Notes: generated from the letters alone by a model not told the origin. Positions 20,948-29,948 are shown, numbered from the stretch's first letter. The stretch: 64,000 nt of DNA from Rhodoplanes elegans (GCF_016653355.1 NZ_NHSK01000074.1:70178-134177), one strand, 5' to 3'. Translations and numbers: made by a program.

Positions 20948-21013
20948 GCGCTGAGAACGCGCCGCAGGCTCCACCTCCGGCCTGCAGAGATCGCGTCACA
21001 GGAGGAAGAGAGG

Positions 21014-21985
21014 GTGGAAATGTTGGACCGTCTATTTGGAACTGCCGAGCCGATGGCGCCGCGTGCGCCGGTCAAGACAGGCATGGGTGACCCGGACGTG
21101 CTGTCGTCCATGAAGGACACTGGGGACGCCCGCAAGCGTCTGCGCTGGTGGTGCCAGGAGGCGAACAAGGAGCCACAGGCGCACTTCTTGACTATCGACC
21201 CCTCGATGGCGTGCGCCATGATGGAGCGGAACCAGGACGACGAATGGCGCAATCGCCCGTCGAGCGAGAAGGGCGTGCGCCGCTACGTCCGCGCCATGAA
21301 GACTGGGTGGAAGCTCACAGGCGAGACGATCGTGTTCGGCCGCAGCGGGCGTCTGCTCAACGGTCAGCACCGCCTCAAGGCGTGCATGGACTCCGGGGCG
21401 ACGTTCCCGTGTCTCGTCGCGTTCGGGATCGACGACAACGCCTTCACGTTCATGGACAGTGGCATCAAGCGGACCGCCGGGCACATCTTCGCGATCGACG
21501 GGGTGCCGAACGCTGCCGGTGCCTCGGCTGCGGCTCGTCTTCTCTACGGCTACGACAAAGAACGGGATTGGGGCGGGAACGCGCCGGACGTCGACAGCGA
21601 CCCGCTGCTTGCCTTTTACCACGAGAACGAAGGACTGGCCGAAAGCGTGAACGTCGGCCAGCGTCTGTATCACACCCGCCTGATGGTCATCAGTTGGGCG
21701 TCGTTCCTGCATTACGTGATGACGCGCAAGAGCCGGTCCGAGGCCAACGACTTCTTCGAGAAGCTGATCACCGGCATTGGGCTCACCAGTAAGAACGACC
21801 CGGTGTGGAAACTTCGGAACAAGCTCGAAACCAACGCGCGGTCCGACAGCGCCAGTCTCAGCCTACCGCACATCGGCGCGTTTACAGTCCAGGCGTGGAA
21901 CGCCGTCCGGACGGGGTCATCTCGTGACCTGTTCCGTTGGCGCGGCGAGCAGGCCCCCAACCAGTCCTTCCCGCGAGTGGTGTGA
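21014..21985 (+). CDS. ParB/sulfiredoxin-like domain protein (323 aa)
   Basis: The motif GRLLNGQHRLKACMDSGATF, with preceding WKLTGETIVFG, is the ParB/Srx-type G-x-H-R-L nucleotide-binding core seen in many phage proteins. The rest is helical without a clear DNA-binding domain. An AGGAGG site precedes the GTG at 21014; an ATG at 21020 is possible. It may act with the second ParB-like protein downstream in replication or partition. Confidence 0.75.
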   Translation: MEMLDRLFGTAEPMAPRAPVKTGMGDPDVLSSMKDTGDARKRLRWWCQEANKEPQAHFLTIDPSMACAMMERNQDDEWRNRPSSEKGVRRYVRAMKTGWKLTGETIVFGRSGRLLNGQHRLKACMDSGATFPCLVAFGIDDNAFTFMDSGIKRTAGHIFAIDGVPNAAGASAAARLLYGYDKERDWGGNAPDVDSDPLLAFYHENEGLAESVNVGQRLYHTRLMVISWASFLHYVMTRKSRSEANDFFEKLITGIGLTSKNDPVWKLRNKLETNARSDSASLSLPHIGAFTVQAWNAVRTGSSRDLFRWRGEQAPNQSFPRVV

Positions 21986-21989
21986 CGTC

Positions 21990-22787
21990 ATGAAGCTGGA
22001 CAACATCGAAGTCTCGGCGGTCATCGTGCCGCCGGGTCGGCGGGAGCCAAACATGGCACGGGTCCGCGAGATCGCGGAAAGCATCCGCCGTGTCGGGTTG
22101 CTCCAGCCGATCGTCGTGCGCGAGCAGGCGCACGGCTACAAGCTAATCGCCGGGCGCCATCGGCTCGCGGCGGTCACTCTCTTGGAAGAGCCGTTCATTG
22201 ACGCCTTCTTGTTCAAAGGAGACGACATCGGCCAACGGCTAGCCGAGATCACGGAGAACCTGCACCGAGCGGACCTGACGGCGCTTGAACGCGACGAGCA
22301 ACTAGCCGAGTGGATTAGGCTAACTGAGGCGCAGCAAGTTCAATCGTTCCAATCTGAAACGATTGAAAGCAAGCGAGTAGACGGCAAGGGGCATCGGCAA
22401 GAGGGCGGCGTTAATGCTGCCGCCCGCGACCTCGGCGTCAGCAAGGCAGACGCCCACCGCGCCATGAAGGTGTCGACCTTGTCAGAGTCGGCTAAGCAGG
22501 CCGCTCGCGACGTCGGACTCGACAACAACCGCACGGCGCTGCTGAAGGCGGCGGCGGTGCCGGTCGATCGTCAGGCCGAAGCGATCAGGCAAGAAGCCGA
22601 GGCGCGCAAGAAAGACAACAAGGCCCGCAACGAGATCATCCGCGACGACCACACGGAAGAATTCGCCGAATGGCTATATCAGCACGGCGGGCAGGAGCTC
22701 CCGTCGCTGATCTCGTGGCTTGAAGTCTGCAAGCCGAAAGAAGTGATCGAGGCATTGCGGCGCATTTCACGAGGGGCCGCCGCATGA
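21990..22787 (+). CDS. ParB-like partition/nuclease protein (265 aa)
   Basis: It has the N-terminal ParB core: REIAESIRRVGLLQPIVVRE, YKLIAGRHRLAAVTLL and ITENLHRADLTALERDEQLAEW. A helix-turn-helix follows (AARDLGVSKADAHRAMKVST). This matches full ParB/RepB architecture without a long C-terminal dimerisation domain. With no ParA nearby, it is more likely a regulator or nuclease than a partition protein. Confidence 0.85.
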   Translation: MKLDNIEVSAVIVPPGRREPNMARVREIAESIRRVGLLQPIVVREQAHGYKLIAGRHRLAAVTLLEEPFIDAFLFKGDDIGQRLAEITENLHRADLTALERDEQLAEWIRLTEAQQVQSFQSETIESKRVDGKGHRQEGGVNAAARDLGVSKADAHRAMKVSTLSESAKQAARDVGLDNNRTALLKAAAVPVDRQAEAIRQEAEARKKDNKARNEIIRDDHTEEFAEWLYQHGGQELPSLISWLEVCKPKEVIEALRRISRGAAA

Positions 22788-23362
22788 CCGGCACCTCGTC
22801 CTACGACACCCTGAGCCCCGGCTGGACCGACGAGCGCGTGGCAGAGCTGCGCCAGCTGTGGGCTGACGGACTATCGGCCTCTCAGATCGCGGTCGAGCTT
22901 GGCGGCGCGACGCGGAACGCCATTCTAGGCAAGGTCAACCGGATGAAGCTTGAAGCGCGAGGCCGCGGCCACATCGTCAAGCCGCGCGGCGAGCCTCGCC
23001 CCAAGCCCGACAAGCGCAGCCACGCCCGGAAGCCCGACACGGATAAGCGCGCCCCGGTCCGCCGTCCGCCCGTGATCGAGCCCGACGACACCCCACTGAG
23101 AGCCGCGCCGATCGAGTGCGTGGTCCCGCTGCTCGACCTGACCGAAGGCATGTGCCGCTACCCGTCCGGCGACGGTGCCGACATCCGGTTCTGCGGCGCC
23201 CCGAAGGCGCGCGGCTCGTGGTGCGCGACGCATGCCGCGCTCGTGTACGTGCCGCTGCACCGCCGGCCGGAGGGCGTCGACTACCGGGTGAAGCGGGGCG
23301 ACGCGATGAATGCGATCCGCTGGCGGCAAGGTCGCGGCACGACGCAATACGCGGCTGAGTGA
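22784..23362 (+). CDS. gcrA-like: GcrA cell-cycle regulator homologue (192 aa)
   Basis: The N-terminus WTDERVAELRQLWADGLSAS, then QIAVELGGATRNAILGKVNR is diagnostic of GcrA, the sigma70-binding, methylated-GANTC-reading regulator of alphaproteobacteria. The C-terminal zinc-like part CRYPSGDGADIRFCGAPKA with WCATHAALV is also kept. A proline- and arginine-rich linker joins them. A phage copy could redirect host cell-cycle transcription or use CcrM methylation to time phage genes. It overlaps the ParB-like gene by 4 bases. Confidence 0.9.
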   Translation: MTGTSSYDTLSPGWTDERVAELRQLWADGLSASQIAVELGGATRNAILGKVNRMKLEARGRGHIVKPRGEPRPKPDKRSHARKPDTDKRAPVRRPPVIEPDDTPLRAAPIECVVPLLDLTEGMCRYPSGDGADIRFCGAPKARGSWCATHAALVYVPLHRRPEGVDYRVKRGDAMNAIRWRQGRGTTQYAAE

Positions 23363-23386
23363 TCACGACAACCGAAAGGCACCAGC

Positions 23387-24016
23387 ATGGACAAGGAAAT
23401 GCACGCTTTGGCCGAGCGGTGGGCCAACCTGGAAGACCAGCGGAAGCAGATCGCCGACGACATCAAGGATCTGCGCGCCGAAGCCGAGGGCCGAGGCTAC
23501 GACCCGAAGCTGCTCGCCAAGACCGTGCGCATCATGCGCATGGAGGCCGACAAGCGCGCCAAGGAACTGGACCAGCACCAGTTATTCGATGTGTACCTCG
23601 CCGGCTGCGGCCTGATCGCGAGCGCTCCGGTCGGCCGAGCCGTGGAGCGCGCGGCGAAGAGCACCAAGCCGCGCCGCGCCACCCCAGACCACGACTCCGA
23701 CGGAGTCATCCACGAGCCGGCGAGCCACGACGAGGCGGCCTGCACGCTCGACACGGAGGAGGGCGACAAGGCCGACGACTTGGACCCGGCTGGCCGCGAT
23801 TGGGAGCCGCCGCCGGCCGATAACGAGGTCAGGGAGGCGACTGCCGCCGCGAACGAACTCGCTCGCCTGCTACGTGAAGACGGCGCGACTGGTTCGCTGA
23901 GCTTCCGCGACGAAGACGGGACCGAGCGCGACATCACGCCAGCCGTGATCGCTGCGGTCGGCCGGTCCGCGATCGACGACGGCCTCGACATCCCGGCCAA
24001 CCTGCGGCGGTTCTGA
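23387..24016 (+). CDS. GapR/DUF2312-like protein with C-terminal extension (209 aa)
   Basis: Residues 1-75 (MDKEMHALAERWANLEDQRK, IADDIKDLRAEAEGRGYD, then IMRMEADKRAKELDQHQLF) fit the GapR/DUF2312 coiled-coil family, a nucleoid protein that binds overtwisted DNA ahead of forks. The cysteine- and acid-rich extension after residue 80 is not part of GapR. It lies right after GcrA, so two host cell-cycle factors are paired. Confidence 0.75.
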   Translation: MDKEMHALAERWANLEDQRKQIADDIKDLRAEAEGRGYDPKLLAKTVRIMRMEADKRAKELDQHQLFDVYLAGCGLIASAPVGRAVERAAKSTKPRRATPDHDSDGVIHEPASHDEAACTLDTEEGDKADDLDPAGRDWEPPPADNEVREATAAANELARLLREDGATGSLSFRDEDGTERDITPAVIAAVGRSAIDDGLDIPANLRRF

Positions 24017-24393
24017 TGACCGCGATCGTCCTCGACCTTCCGATTCCGCCCCTCGTGAACCGCACCCGTCGCATCGACTGGTCGGCGCACCGTTTGGTCA
24101 AGGCGTGGCGCCGCACCGCCGACGGCCTGATGCTCGTCGCACGCTGTCGCAAGGTCGATCCGATCAGGCTCGCCGCGCCGCTCGACAGGTTCGAAGTCGA
24201 GATCATGCTCTCGTCCGAGCACACCAAGGGCGACCTCGACTCGGTGATCAAGACGACCATCGACTACCTCAAGCACGCCGGCCTGATCGTCGACGACGCG
24301 CAGAAGCATCTCCGCCGGCTGACCGTGGGTTGGACATGCTCCGAATACGCGAGCGAGGGCATGCGCGTCACAGTGCGGGAGGTGATTTCCTGA
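24016..24393 (+). CDS. rusA-like: RusA-like Holliday junction resolvase (125 aa)
   Basis: LDLPIPPLVNRTRRIDWSAH and the acidic segment GDLDSVIKTTIDYLKHAGLIVDD match the RusA resolvase family, in which the aspartates bind metal. Length is normal for RusA (about 120 aa). It should resolve recombination intermediates during phage replication. The start overlaps the previous stop. Confidence 0.85.
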   Translation: MTAIVLDLPIPPLVNRTRRIDWSAHRLVKAWRRTADGLMLVARCRKVDPIRLAAPLDRFEVEIMLSSEHTKGDLDSVIKTTIDYLKHAGLIVDDAQKHLRRLTVGWTCSEYASEGMRVTVREVIS

Positions 24394-25286
24394 TGCTCGA
24401 CCACAGTTGTCAGGTTCAGAGAGCCCCGCTATCCGAGCGCGGAGACGACTTCTATGCCACCCCGCCGGTCGCGGTCGAGGCGCTGTTGCAGGTCGAGCGG
24501 TTGCCGCGCCTGATCTGGGAACCAGCATGCGGCGACGGCGCGATTGTCAACGTGCTCCGCGCGGCCGGATATGACGTGGCCGCCACGGACTTGGTCGACC
24601 GCGGTTGTCCGGACAGCGCGGCCGGCATCGACTTTCTGATGGAACACCGCGCGCCCGCGGGCGTCCAATGCATCGTGACCAATCCGCCGTTCAAGCTGGC
24701 GGAAGAGTTCGTCGTCAAGGCGCTCGATCTCTGCCCGCGCGTCATCATGCTTCTGCGCCTCGCCTTCCTGGAGTCAGAGCGGCGGTCGTCAATTCTGGAC
24801 TGTGGCCGGCTGGCGCGCGTGCATTGTTTCTCGCGCCGCATCCCGATGATGCACCGCGGCGGGTACGAGGGAAAAAAGATTGGCAACAGCGGCATGGCGT
24901 TCGCGTGGTTTGTCTGGAATCGCGACCATCGCGGGCCGACCGAAGCCATGAGCCGGATGAACATTGAGCAGCGCGATTTGATTATCGCTCTGGCGAAGGC
25001 CGGCACGCCACCAATCGAGATCGTGCGCAAGCTGGCCGACTGCTACCAGCGCGTCGGGCTGGAGACGGTCAGAAACGTCATTACCTATGAGCGAAGCAGG
25101 GGGCGGCTGATTCCCCGCTGCACCCGCCGCGGCGCTCCGATTGTCATGCCAGACGTCAAGGCCAGCCTGAGAGAGCACGCTACTCGACGCCGGATGACGG
25201 TCCGGGCGCTCGCGCGGGAGATCATCACGACTGTGGTTGCGTCCGGGATGGTTGATGCCGTGCTCGACGACGGGGTGCAGCCATGA
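24393..25286 (+). CDS. Adenine-type DNA methyltransferase fused to a DNA-binding-like domain (297 aa)
   Basis: Residues 1-185 form an N6-adenine/N4-cytosine-type methylase: DDFYATPPVAVEALL, IWEPACGDGAIVNVLRAAG and the catalytic NPPF in CIVTNPPFKLAEE. Stand-alone relatives that I recall end soon after AWFVWNRDHRGPT. Here translation continues in frame for about 110 residues with a helical segment (QRDLIIALAKAGTPPIEIVR) and a second one (REHATRRRMTVRALAREII). The extension resembles a target-recognition or regulator domain. It overlaps RusA by one base. Confidence 0.8.
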   Translation: MLDHSCQVQRAPLSERGDDFYATPPVAVEALLQVERLPRLIWEPACGDGAIVNVLRAAGYDVAATDLVDRGCPDSAAGIDFLMEHRAPAGVQCIVTNPPFKLAEEFVVKALDLCPRVIMLLRLAFLESERRSSILDCGRLARVHCFSRRIPMMHRGGYEGKKIGNSGMAFAWFVWNRDHRGPTEAMSRMNIEQRDLIIALAKAGTPPIEIVRKLADCYQRVGLETVRNVITYERSRGRLIPRCTRRGAPIVMPDVKASLREHATRRRMTVRALAREIITTVVASGMVDAVLDDGVQP

Positions 25287-27547
25287 CGCCTCAATCCCGC
25301 GACCCGCTGCACCGGGAGATCGCCGCGCTTCGTGAGCAGGTCGAGGGGCTGCAAGCGGGGATCGATCGGCTTCGGCAGATCAATGCAGTCGACCCGTTCG
25401 AGCCGCCGATCCCATGGGCGCAGACGCAGGCTGCGATTGATCGCCGATACATGCGGCTTTTGATCAAACGCGCCAAACTCAGCCGCGCCTACCGGGACGT
25501 CCTACAGACAATCGTGAACCTCTGGTTCCGCAACCGGAGCAACGGCGGGGTCATCCATCCCGGCAGGTCCAAGATCGCAAAGATGGCCCGGGTCTCGGTT
25601 CCGACCGTCACCCGAGCACTGTCGGAATTCCGCGAAAGGTCGTTCATCAAGGCGACGGCGTACCAAGATGGGGGAGCAAGGGTGACCCGTTATCTGGTCG
25701 ACCTGAACGCCATCCGAGACGCGCTTACGCCGCCCCATCTCATCCCCGTGACGGTTCCGGGCACGCTCGGCAAGATCGTTGATCTGAGAGAGCGCGATCT
25801 GCCGAAAGAATACGACGAACCAATCGGTTACGATGCATGGCTAGCCGATACCGACTATCACTGTAACCCGGATCAAAATGATCCACGGATAATAGACTCT
25901 CCTAGAGATGAATTCGACCAGCGCTCTCCCGAGCCGATAGGCACGGAAGGCCCCGGCCAAGAAGAGACCGGGCAGGATGTCCGGCTCCCTGGTTCCAATG
26001 TCATCCCGTTTCGCCCGTGGTCGTCCATCTTTTGGCTAGGGTCATCTTCGATGCTCACGGCTTCGTCGCCACGTCAGCTCCGCCCGCATCAGCAGTCCGC
26101 AATCGACATGCTTCGGGACTCGCTTCGCGCCGGGAACAAGCGAGTGATCCTTCAAGCGCCCACAGGATTCGGCAAGACGATCACGGCCGTAAAGATCATC
26201 GGCGCTTCTCTGGCTAAGGGGCACAGGGTGCTGTTCACGGTGCCGAGGCTGTCTCTGGTCAATCAGGCGATTGCCGATTTCGAGCGGGACGGTCTGTCTC
26301 ATGTCGGCGCGATGCAGTCCGACCACCCGCGAACCGACGACAGTGCTCCGGTTCAGGTCGCCACGGTCCAGACGCTCAAGCGTCGGCTGCGCAATGGCAA
26401 CATGGACGAGAATTTCGGGTTGGTGATCGTCGACGAATGCCACGAGGATTTCACGGTCATTCGCGAAATGATGGCCCGCTGGCCGACGCGAGTGTTCGTC
26501 GGTCTCTCTGCGACGCCATGGACGATCGGGCTCGGCAGGCACTGGCAAGACCTGCGTATTGCCGCGACGATCGGATCGCTGATCGAGGCGGGCTACCTGT
26601 CGAAGTTCGTAGCGTTCGCCCCGGACAAGCCGGACTTGAGCAAGGTCCGAACGGTTGCTGGGGACTATGCCGAAAACGACCTTGAGCAGGTGATGAGCGA
26701 AAACAAGCTCGTCGGCCACGTCGTGCAGACGTGGCTTGAGAAGGGGGGAAACCGGCCGACGCTGGTGTTCGGCGTGAATTGTAGTCACGCCAAGGTTTTG
26801 CAGGAACAGTTTCTGAGAGCCGGGGTGTCGGCGGGATACTGTGACGCACACACCGACATCGTGGCGCGCGAGCATTTGAAGCGCCAATTCATCAGCGGCG
26901 AGATCAAGGTTGTCTGCTCAGTCCGGACGCTCACCACAGGCGTCGACTGGCCGGTGTCGTGCATCGTGGACGCCGCCCCGACCAAATCCGAAATGCTCCA
27001 TGTGCAGCGCATCGGCCGTGGGCTCAGGATCAACCCAGGCACCGAAGACCTCGTGATCTTGGACCACGCCGGGAATTCGCTCCGGCTCGGGCTCGTGACC
27101 GATATCCACCACGCGGTGCTCGACAAGGGTGAGGGCGGGAAGGCGAAGGCGCGGCGGAAAGCGGAAAAGCTCCCGAGGGAATGCAGCGCGTGCGGCGCGC
27201 TCCACACTGGCCGGGTCTGCCCTGAGTGTGGACACGAGAGCCGGCGCCCGTGTGAGGTCGAGACGGTTGACGGCCGCTTGGTCGAGATCACCGGTCGGGC
27301 GAAGGCGCCAACCCAAGCCGAGAAACAACGGTTCTGGAGCATGGCGCTCGACATGGACGACCATCGGAAGCGTGGCGGAAAGCTGGCTCTCGGGCTCTAC
27401 AAGTCGAAATTCGGTGTGTGGCCCCGCGGCTTGCTCGACGTGCGGATCCCGTTCGACGGCGCGTTCCAGCGCTACGAGCAGAGCCGGAGAATTAGGTGGG
27501 CAAAGAAGATGGAGTCTGAGCGTCGTGCTGTTGGGGGCGTTCGATGA
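25283..27547 (+). CDS. HTH replication-protein-like domain fused to SSL2-type DEAH helicase (754 aa)
   Basis: Residues 1-150 carry a winged-helix segment (HPGRSKIAKMARVSVPTV, TRALSEFRERSFIKATAYQD) like phage replication initiators. From residue 257 a full superfamily-2 helicase begins: Walker A APTGFGKT (292-299), DECH box in IVDECHEDF, LSATP and the motif VI QRIGRGLR. A zinc ribbon follows (CSACGALHTGRVCPECGHE). An in-frame ATG at 26051 could start the helicase alone. The fusion is unusual; separate genes are expected in relatives. Confidence 0.85.
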   Translation: MTPQSRDPLHREIAALREQVEGLQAGIDRLRQINAVDPFEPPIPWAQTQAAIDRRYMRLLIKRAKLSRAYRDVLQTIVNLWFRNRSNGGVIHPGRSKIAKMARVSVPTVTRALSEFRERSFIKATAYQDGGARVTRYLVDLNAIRDALTPPHLIPVTVPGTLGKIVDLRERDLPKEYDEPIGYDAWLADTDYHCNPDQNDPRIIDSPRDEFDQRSPEPIGTEGPGQEETGQDVRLPGSNVIPFRPWSSIFWLGSSSMLTASSPRQLRPHQQSAIDMLRDSLRAGNKRVILQAPTGFGKTITAVKIIGASLAKGHRVLFTVPRLSLVNQAIADFERDGLSHVGAMQSDHPRTDDSAPVQVATVQTLKRRLRNGNMDENFGLVIVDECHEDFTVIREMMARWPTRVFVGLSATPWTIGLGRHWQDLRIAATIGSLIEAGYLSKFVAFAPDKPDLSKVRTVAGDYAENDLEQVMSENKLVGHVVQTWLEKGGNRPTLVFGVNCSHAKVLQEQFLRAGVSAGYCDAHTDIVAREHLKRQFISGEIKVVCSVRTLTTGVDWPVSCIVDAAPTKSEMLHVQRIGRGLRINPGTEDLVILDHAGNSLRLGLVTDIHHAVLDKGEGGKAKARRKAEKLPRECSACGALHTGRVCPECGHESRRPCEVETVDGRLVEITGRAKAPTQAEKQRFWSMALDMDDHRKRGGKLALGLYKSKFGVWPRGLLDVRIPFDGAFQRYEQSRRIRWAKKMESERRAVGGVR

Positions 27548-28272
27548 AGGACCAGACGAAACTCGAAACGCGCCTCGGGCATGGCGTTTGTGGGGTTTAT
27601 TCGATCGCAACGCCAACGGGAAAAGAGTACATCGGCTCAAGTGTTGACGTTCGCCGGCGGTGGTATGAACATCATTGGCGAATGAAGAACGGGAGGTCGA
27701 GCAGCCCTCAGTTGAGCAGGGCGTATGGGAAATATGGCTTGTTGTTGAAATTCTCCGTTCTGGAGGAATGCGACCCAGGCGAACTGAGGCGTCGTGAACA
27801 GTGGCATATAGACACACGAAAGCCTGCTCTGAATGCGTCTGATAATGCTTATTGTGCCGCGTTGTGGGCGGCCAAGAAGGGGGCGCAATTATCAGCGGGT
27901 GCTCAAGCGCGCCGCTGCGCCGTTGAAGATAGCATGGGCCGCCTGTACGAAAGTATTACATTTGCGGCAAAGACTATGGGTTGCTCGCAAGCGATGATGG
28001 CTCGGCGGATAGCCCACCATGATCCGTTTCCATGTGGGCTCCGATTTAGACGAATCGGTGAGATTTGGAAGCCGCTTCGCCCATCTCCTGAGGTGCGGAA
28101 GCGTGATGCCATAATCAAATCTCAGATTGAGCGACGCGCGGCTGGTAAGCTGGTCCACAGTGAGAAGGCGAAACTTGAGAAGAGCCTACGGACTAAGGGG
28201 GTTCCGTGGAGTCAGGAGCGACGGGCTAAGTTCTACGCCAAGAGCATGCTGAAGCAGCGTGGTGCCGCCTGA
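27544..28272 (+). CDS. GIY-YIG homing-type endonuclease (242 aa)
   Basis: The N-terminus GVYSIATPTGKEYIGSSVDV, then RRRWYEHHW matches the GIY-YIG nuclease (G-V-Y ... Y-I-G with the conserved Arg). The middle (DSMGRLYESITFAAKTMGCS) resembles NUMOD-type DNA-binding repeats of homing endonucleases. GC content is clearly lower than that of both neighbours, indicating recent arrival. It is wedged between helicase and primase with 4- and 1-base overlaps. Confidence 0.85.
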   Translation: MKDQTKLETRLGHGVCGVYSIATPTGKEYIGSSVDVRRRWYEHHWRMKNGRSSSPQLSRAYGKYGLLLKFSVLEECDPGELRRREQWHIDTRKPALNASDNAYCAALWAAKKGAQLSAGAQARRCAVEDSMGRLYESITFAAKTMGCSQAMMARRIAHHDPFPCGLRFRRIGEIWKPLRPSPEVRKRDAIIKSQIERRAAGKLVHSEKAKLEKSLRTKGVPWSQERRAKFYAKSMLKQRGAA

Positions 28273-29228
28273 TGGCGTTTCACGAGAAGACAGCCCTGGC
28301 GGCGACCGGGAAGTGGCGCGGCATCCTGCTCAGCTTCGGCGTTCCGGAGCGCGCCCTGTCAGGCAAACACGGCCCGTGCCCGATCTGCGGCGGGACTGAC
28401 CGGTTCCGGTACGACGACAAGGACCGTCGGGGCACCTGGATATGCGGCCAGTGCGGGGCAGGCGATGGGATGAAGTTGGCGATCGAGTTTACCGGCAAGC
28501 CATTTTCCGAGGTCGCGGCCCGCATCGACGAGATGCTCGGCAACCTAAAGCCGGATTCGACGCTGCCGAAGGTCGACTTGACGGACGAGCAGCGCATCAA
28601 GGCTCTGAGGGCCATTTGGGTTGAGACCCGTCCTGTGACCCCGGGCGATCTGGTGCATCGCTATTTCGATGCGCGCGGGATTGAGGAGCGGGTCGTCTAT
28701 CCGAGGGCTCTTCGGTTCGGCGAGCGCCTCAGGGACGGGGATGGTGGTGTCCGACCAGCTTTGGTCGCCATGGTCGGGTTGTTCGGAGTGCCGAAGTTTG
28801 TGTCGATGCATCGGACGTTTTTGCGGCCGGACGGACTCGCTAAGGCCGAAATGCCATCGCCTCGCAAGCTGATGCCCGGGAGCCTCCCGGATGGTGCCTG
28901 CGTCATGCTGAGCGACTACACCCACGGCCCCCTTGGGATCGCCGAGGGGATCGAGACTGCACTGAGCGCCAGCATCCTGTACGAAATGCCGGTGTGGGCT
29001 GCGATCAATTCGGCTCTCATGGCGAAATGGCACCCGCCACCAGCGTGCGATGAGGTCGCCATTTTCGGGGACAACGACCCGAAATACGGCGGTCAGTATG
29101 CGGCCTATTCGCTCGCCCACCGTCTCGCCGTCAAGAATATCGAGGTGTCAGTGCATATCCCCCCGATCGTCGGGCAGGACTGGAATGACGTCCTTATGGC
29201 GTCCCGGGGCCTGTCAGGCGGTGCCTAG
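28272..29228 (+). CDS. DNA primase with zinc finger and TOPRIM domain (318 aa)
   Basis: A zinc-binding segment (CPICGGTDRFRYDD, then WICGQCGAGDG) is followed by a TOPRIM-like domain: LGIAEGIETALSASIL, then VAIFGDND and DWNDVL. This is the P4/alpha-like primase architecture without a fused helicase. It should start lagging-strand primers with the helicase upstream. It ends in TAG, which matters for judging amber recoding. Confidence 0.85.
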   Translation: MAFHEKTALAATGKWRGILLSFGVPERALSGKHGPCPICGGTDRFRYDDKDRRGTWICGQCGAGDGMKLAIEFTGKPFSEVAARIDEMLGNLKPDSTLPKVDLTDEQRIKALRAIWVETRPVTPGDLVHRYFDARGIEERVVYPRALRFGERLRDGDGGVRPALVAMVGLFGVPKFVSMHRTFLRPDGLAKAEMPSPRKLMPGSLPDGACVMLSDYTHGPLGIAEGIETALSASILYEMPVWAAINSALMAKWHPPPACDEVAIFGDNDPKYGGQYAAYSLAHRLAVKNIEVSVHIPPIVGQDWNDVLMASRGLSGGA

Positions 29229-29245
29229 CAGAAAGGGCAAGCGGC

Positions 29246-29815
29246 ATGACCCTCACCGTCCACAACGCACCAGAGCGGCCGTCTCAGCCCGCTGTCGCGG
29301 CCGGGGCTTACCCGTACTGGCTCATCGCCCTGATCGAGCCGCAGCACGAAAAGCGGGCGCGTGACTGGCTATGGGAGTCCGCCGAGATCCCGAGCTATCT
29401 GCCGGTCGAGCGGGTGACGCAGGTGCGGCGAGGCCGAAAGGTCGATGTCGAAAACCTGATGATCCGGGGCTACCTGTTCGTGCCGGCGCTGTACGCCAAC
29501 CATGCCCAGATCCAGCGTGACGAGGTCCGCGGCATCCGAGGTCAATGGCGTTACGCCAGCGGCGCGCTGAAGCTGGTGCCTGACGCCGCGCTCAACCCGA
29601 TTCGGACGATCGAGGCCAACCTCAACGACCCGGCGTGGCTCGCCGGCAAACCGCGCAAGTATCGAGCGGGGCAGGCCGTTCGGCTGATCGATGGCGCGTG
29701 GCGCGGGCTGATTGCCACGGTCGACTCGCTTCGGGATGGGCAGAGGATCGTGGTGGACATCGGCGGGGTGCTCGGGCACGTCGAGCTTGGGGAGGAGCAC
29801 GTAACCCCGGCCTGA
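29246..29815 (+). CDS. NusG/RfaH-like transcription factor (189 aa)
   Basis: The N-terminal NGN-like domain (YWLIALIEPQHEKRARDWL, YLPVERVTQVRRGRKV, IRGYLFVP) is followed by a KOW domain (KYRAGQAVRLIDGAWRGLIA). These proteins bind RNA polymerase and modulate elongation. Its place just before the structured leader and late operon suggests it permits late read-through. Similar genes stand before terminase in other alphaproteobacterial phages. Confidence 0.85.
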   Translation: MTLTVHNAPERPSQPAVAAGAYPYWLIALIEPQHEKRARDWLWESAEIPSYLPVERVTQVRRGRKVDVENLMIRGYLFVPALYANHAQIQRDEVRGIRGQWRYASGALKLVPDAALNPIRTIEANLNDPAWLAGKPRKYRAGQAVRLIDGAWRGLIATVDSLRDGQRIVVDIGGVLGHVELGEEHVTPA

Positions 29816-29820
29816 TCCGC

Positions 29821-29948
29821 TTGACAAATCAACATGAGTCTGCATTACCTGCATGCAGCGTAGCGTGACCGCCCCGGCAATGCCCTGAGAGATGGGCGAG
29901 GACCGCGCACTTGGGCAACGGTCCAGGCTCAGGACACCGTTCTGAGTC
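29821..29948 (+). promoter_or_regulatory. Candidate late promoter and three-hairpin leader
   Basis: A consensus TTGACA (29821-29826) is followed by weak -10 options. Downstream lie three hairpins: GCCC/GGGC (29882-29897), GGACCG/CGGTCC (29900-29924) and GGCTCAG/CTGAGTC (29926-29948). With the NusG-like gene just upstream, this could be an antitermination or attenuator leader for the late genes. Confidence 0.45.
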
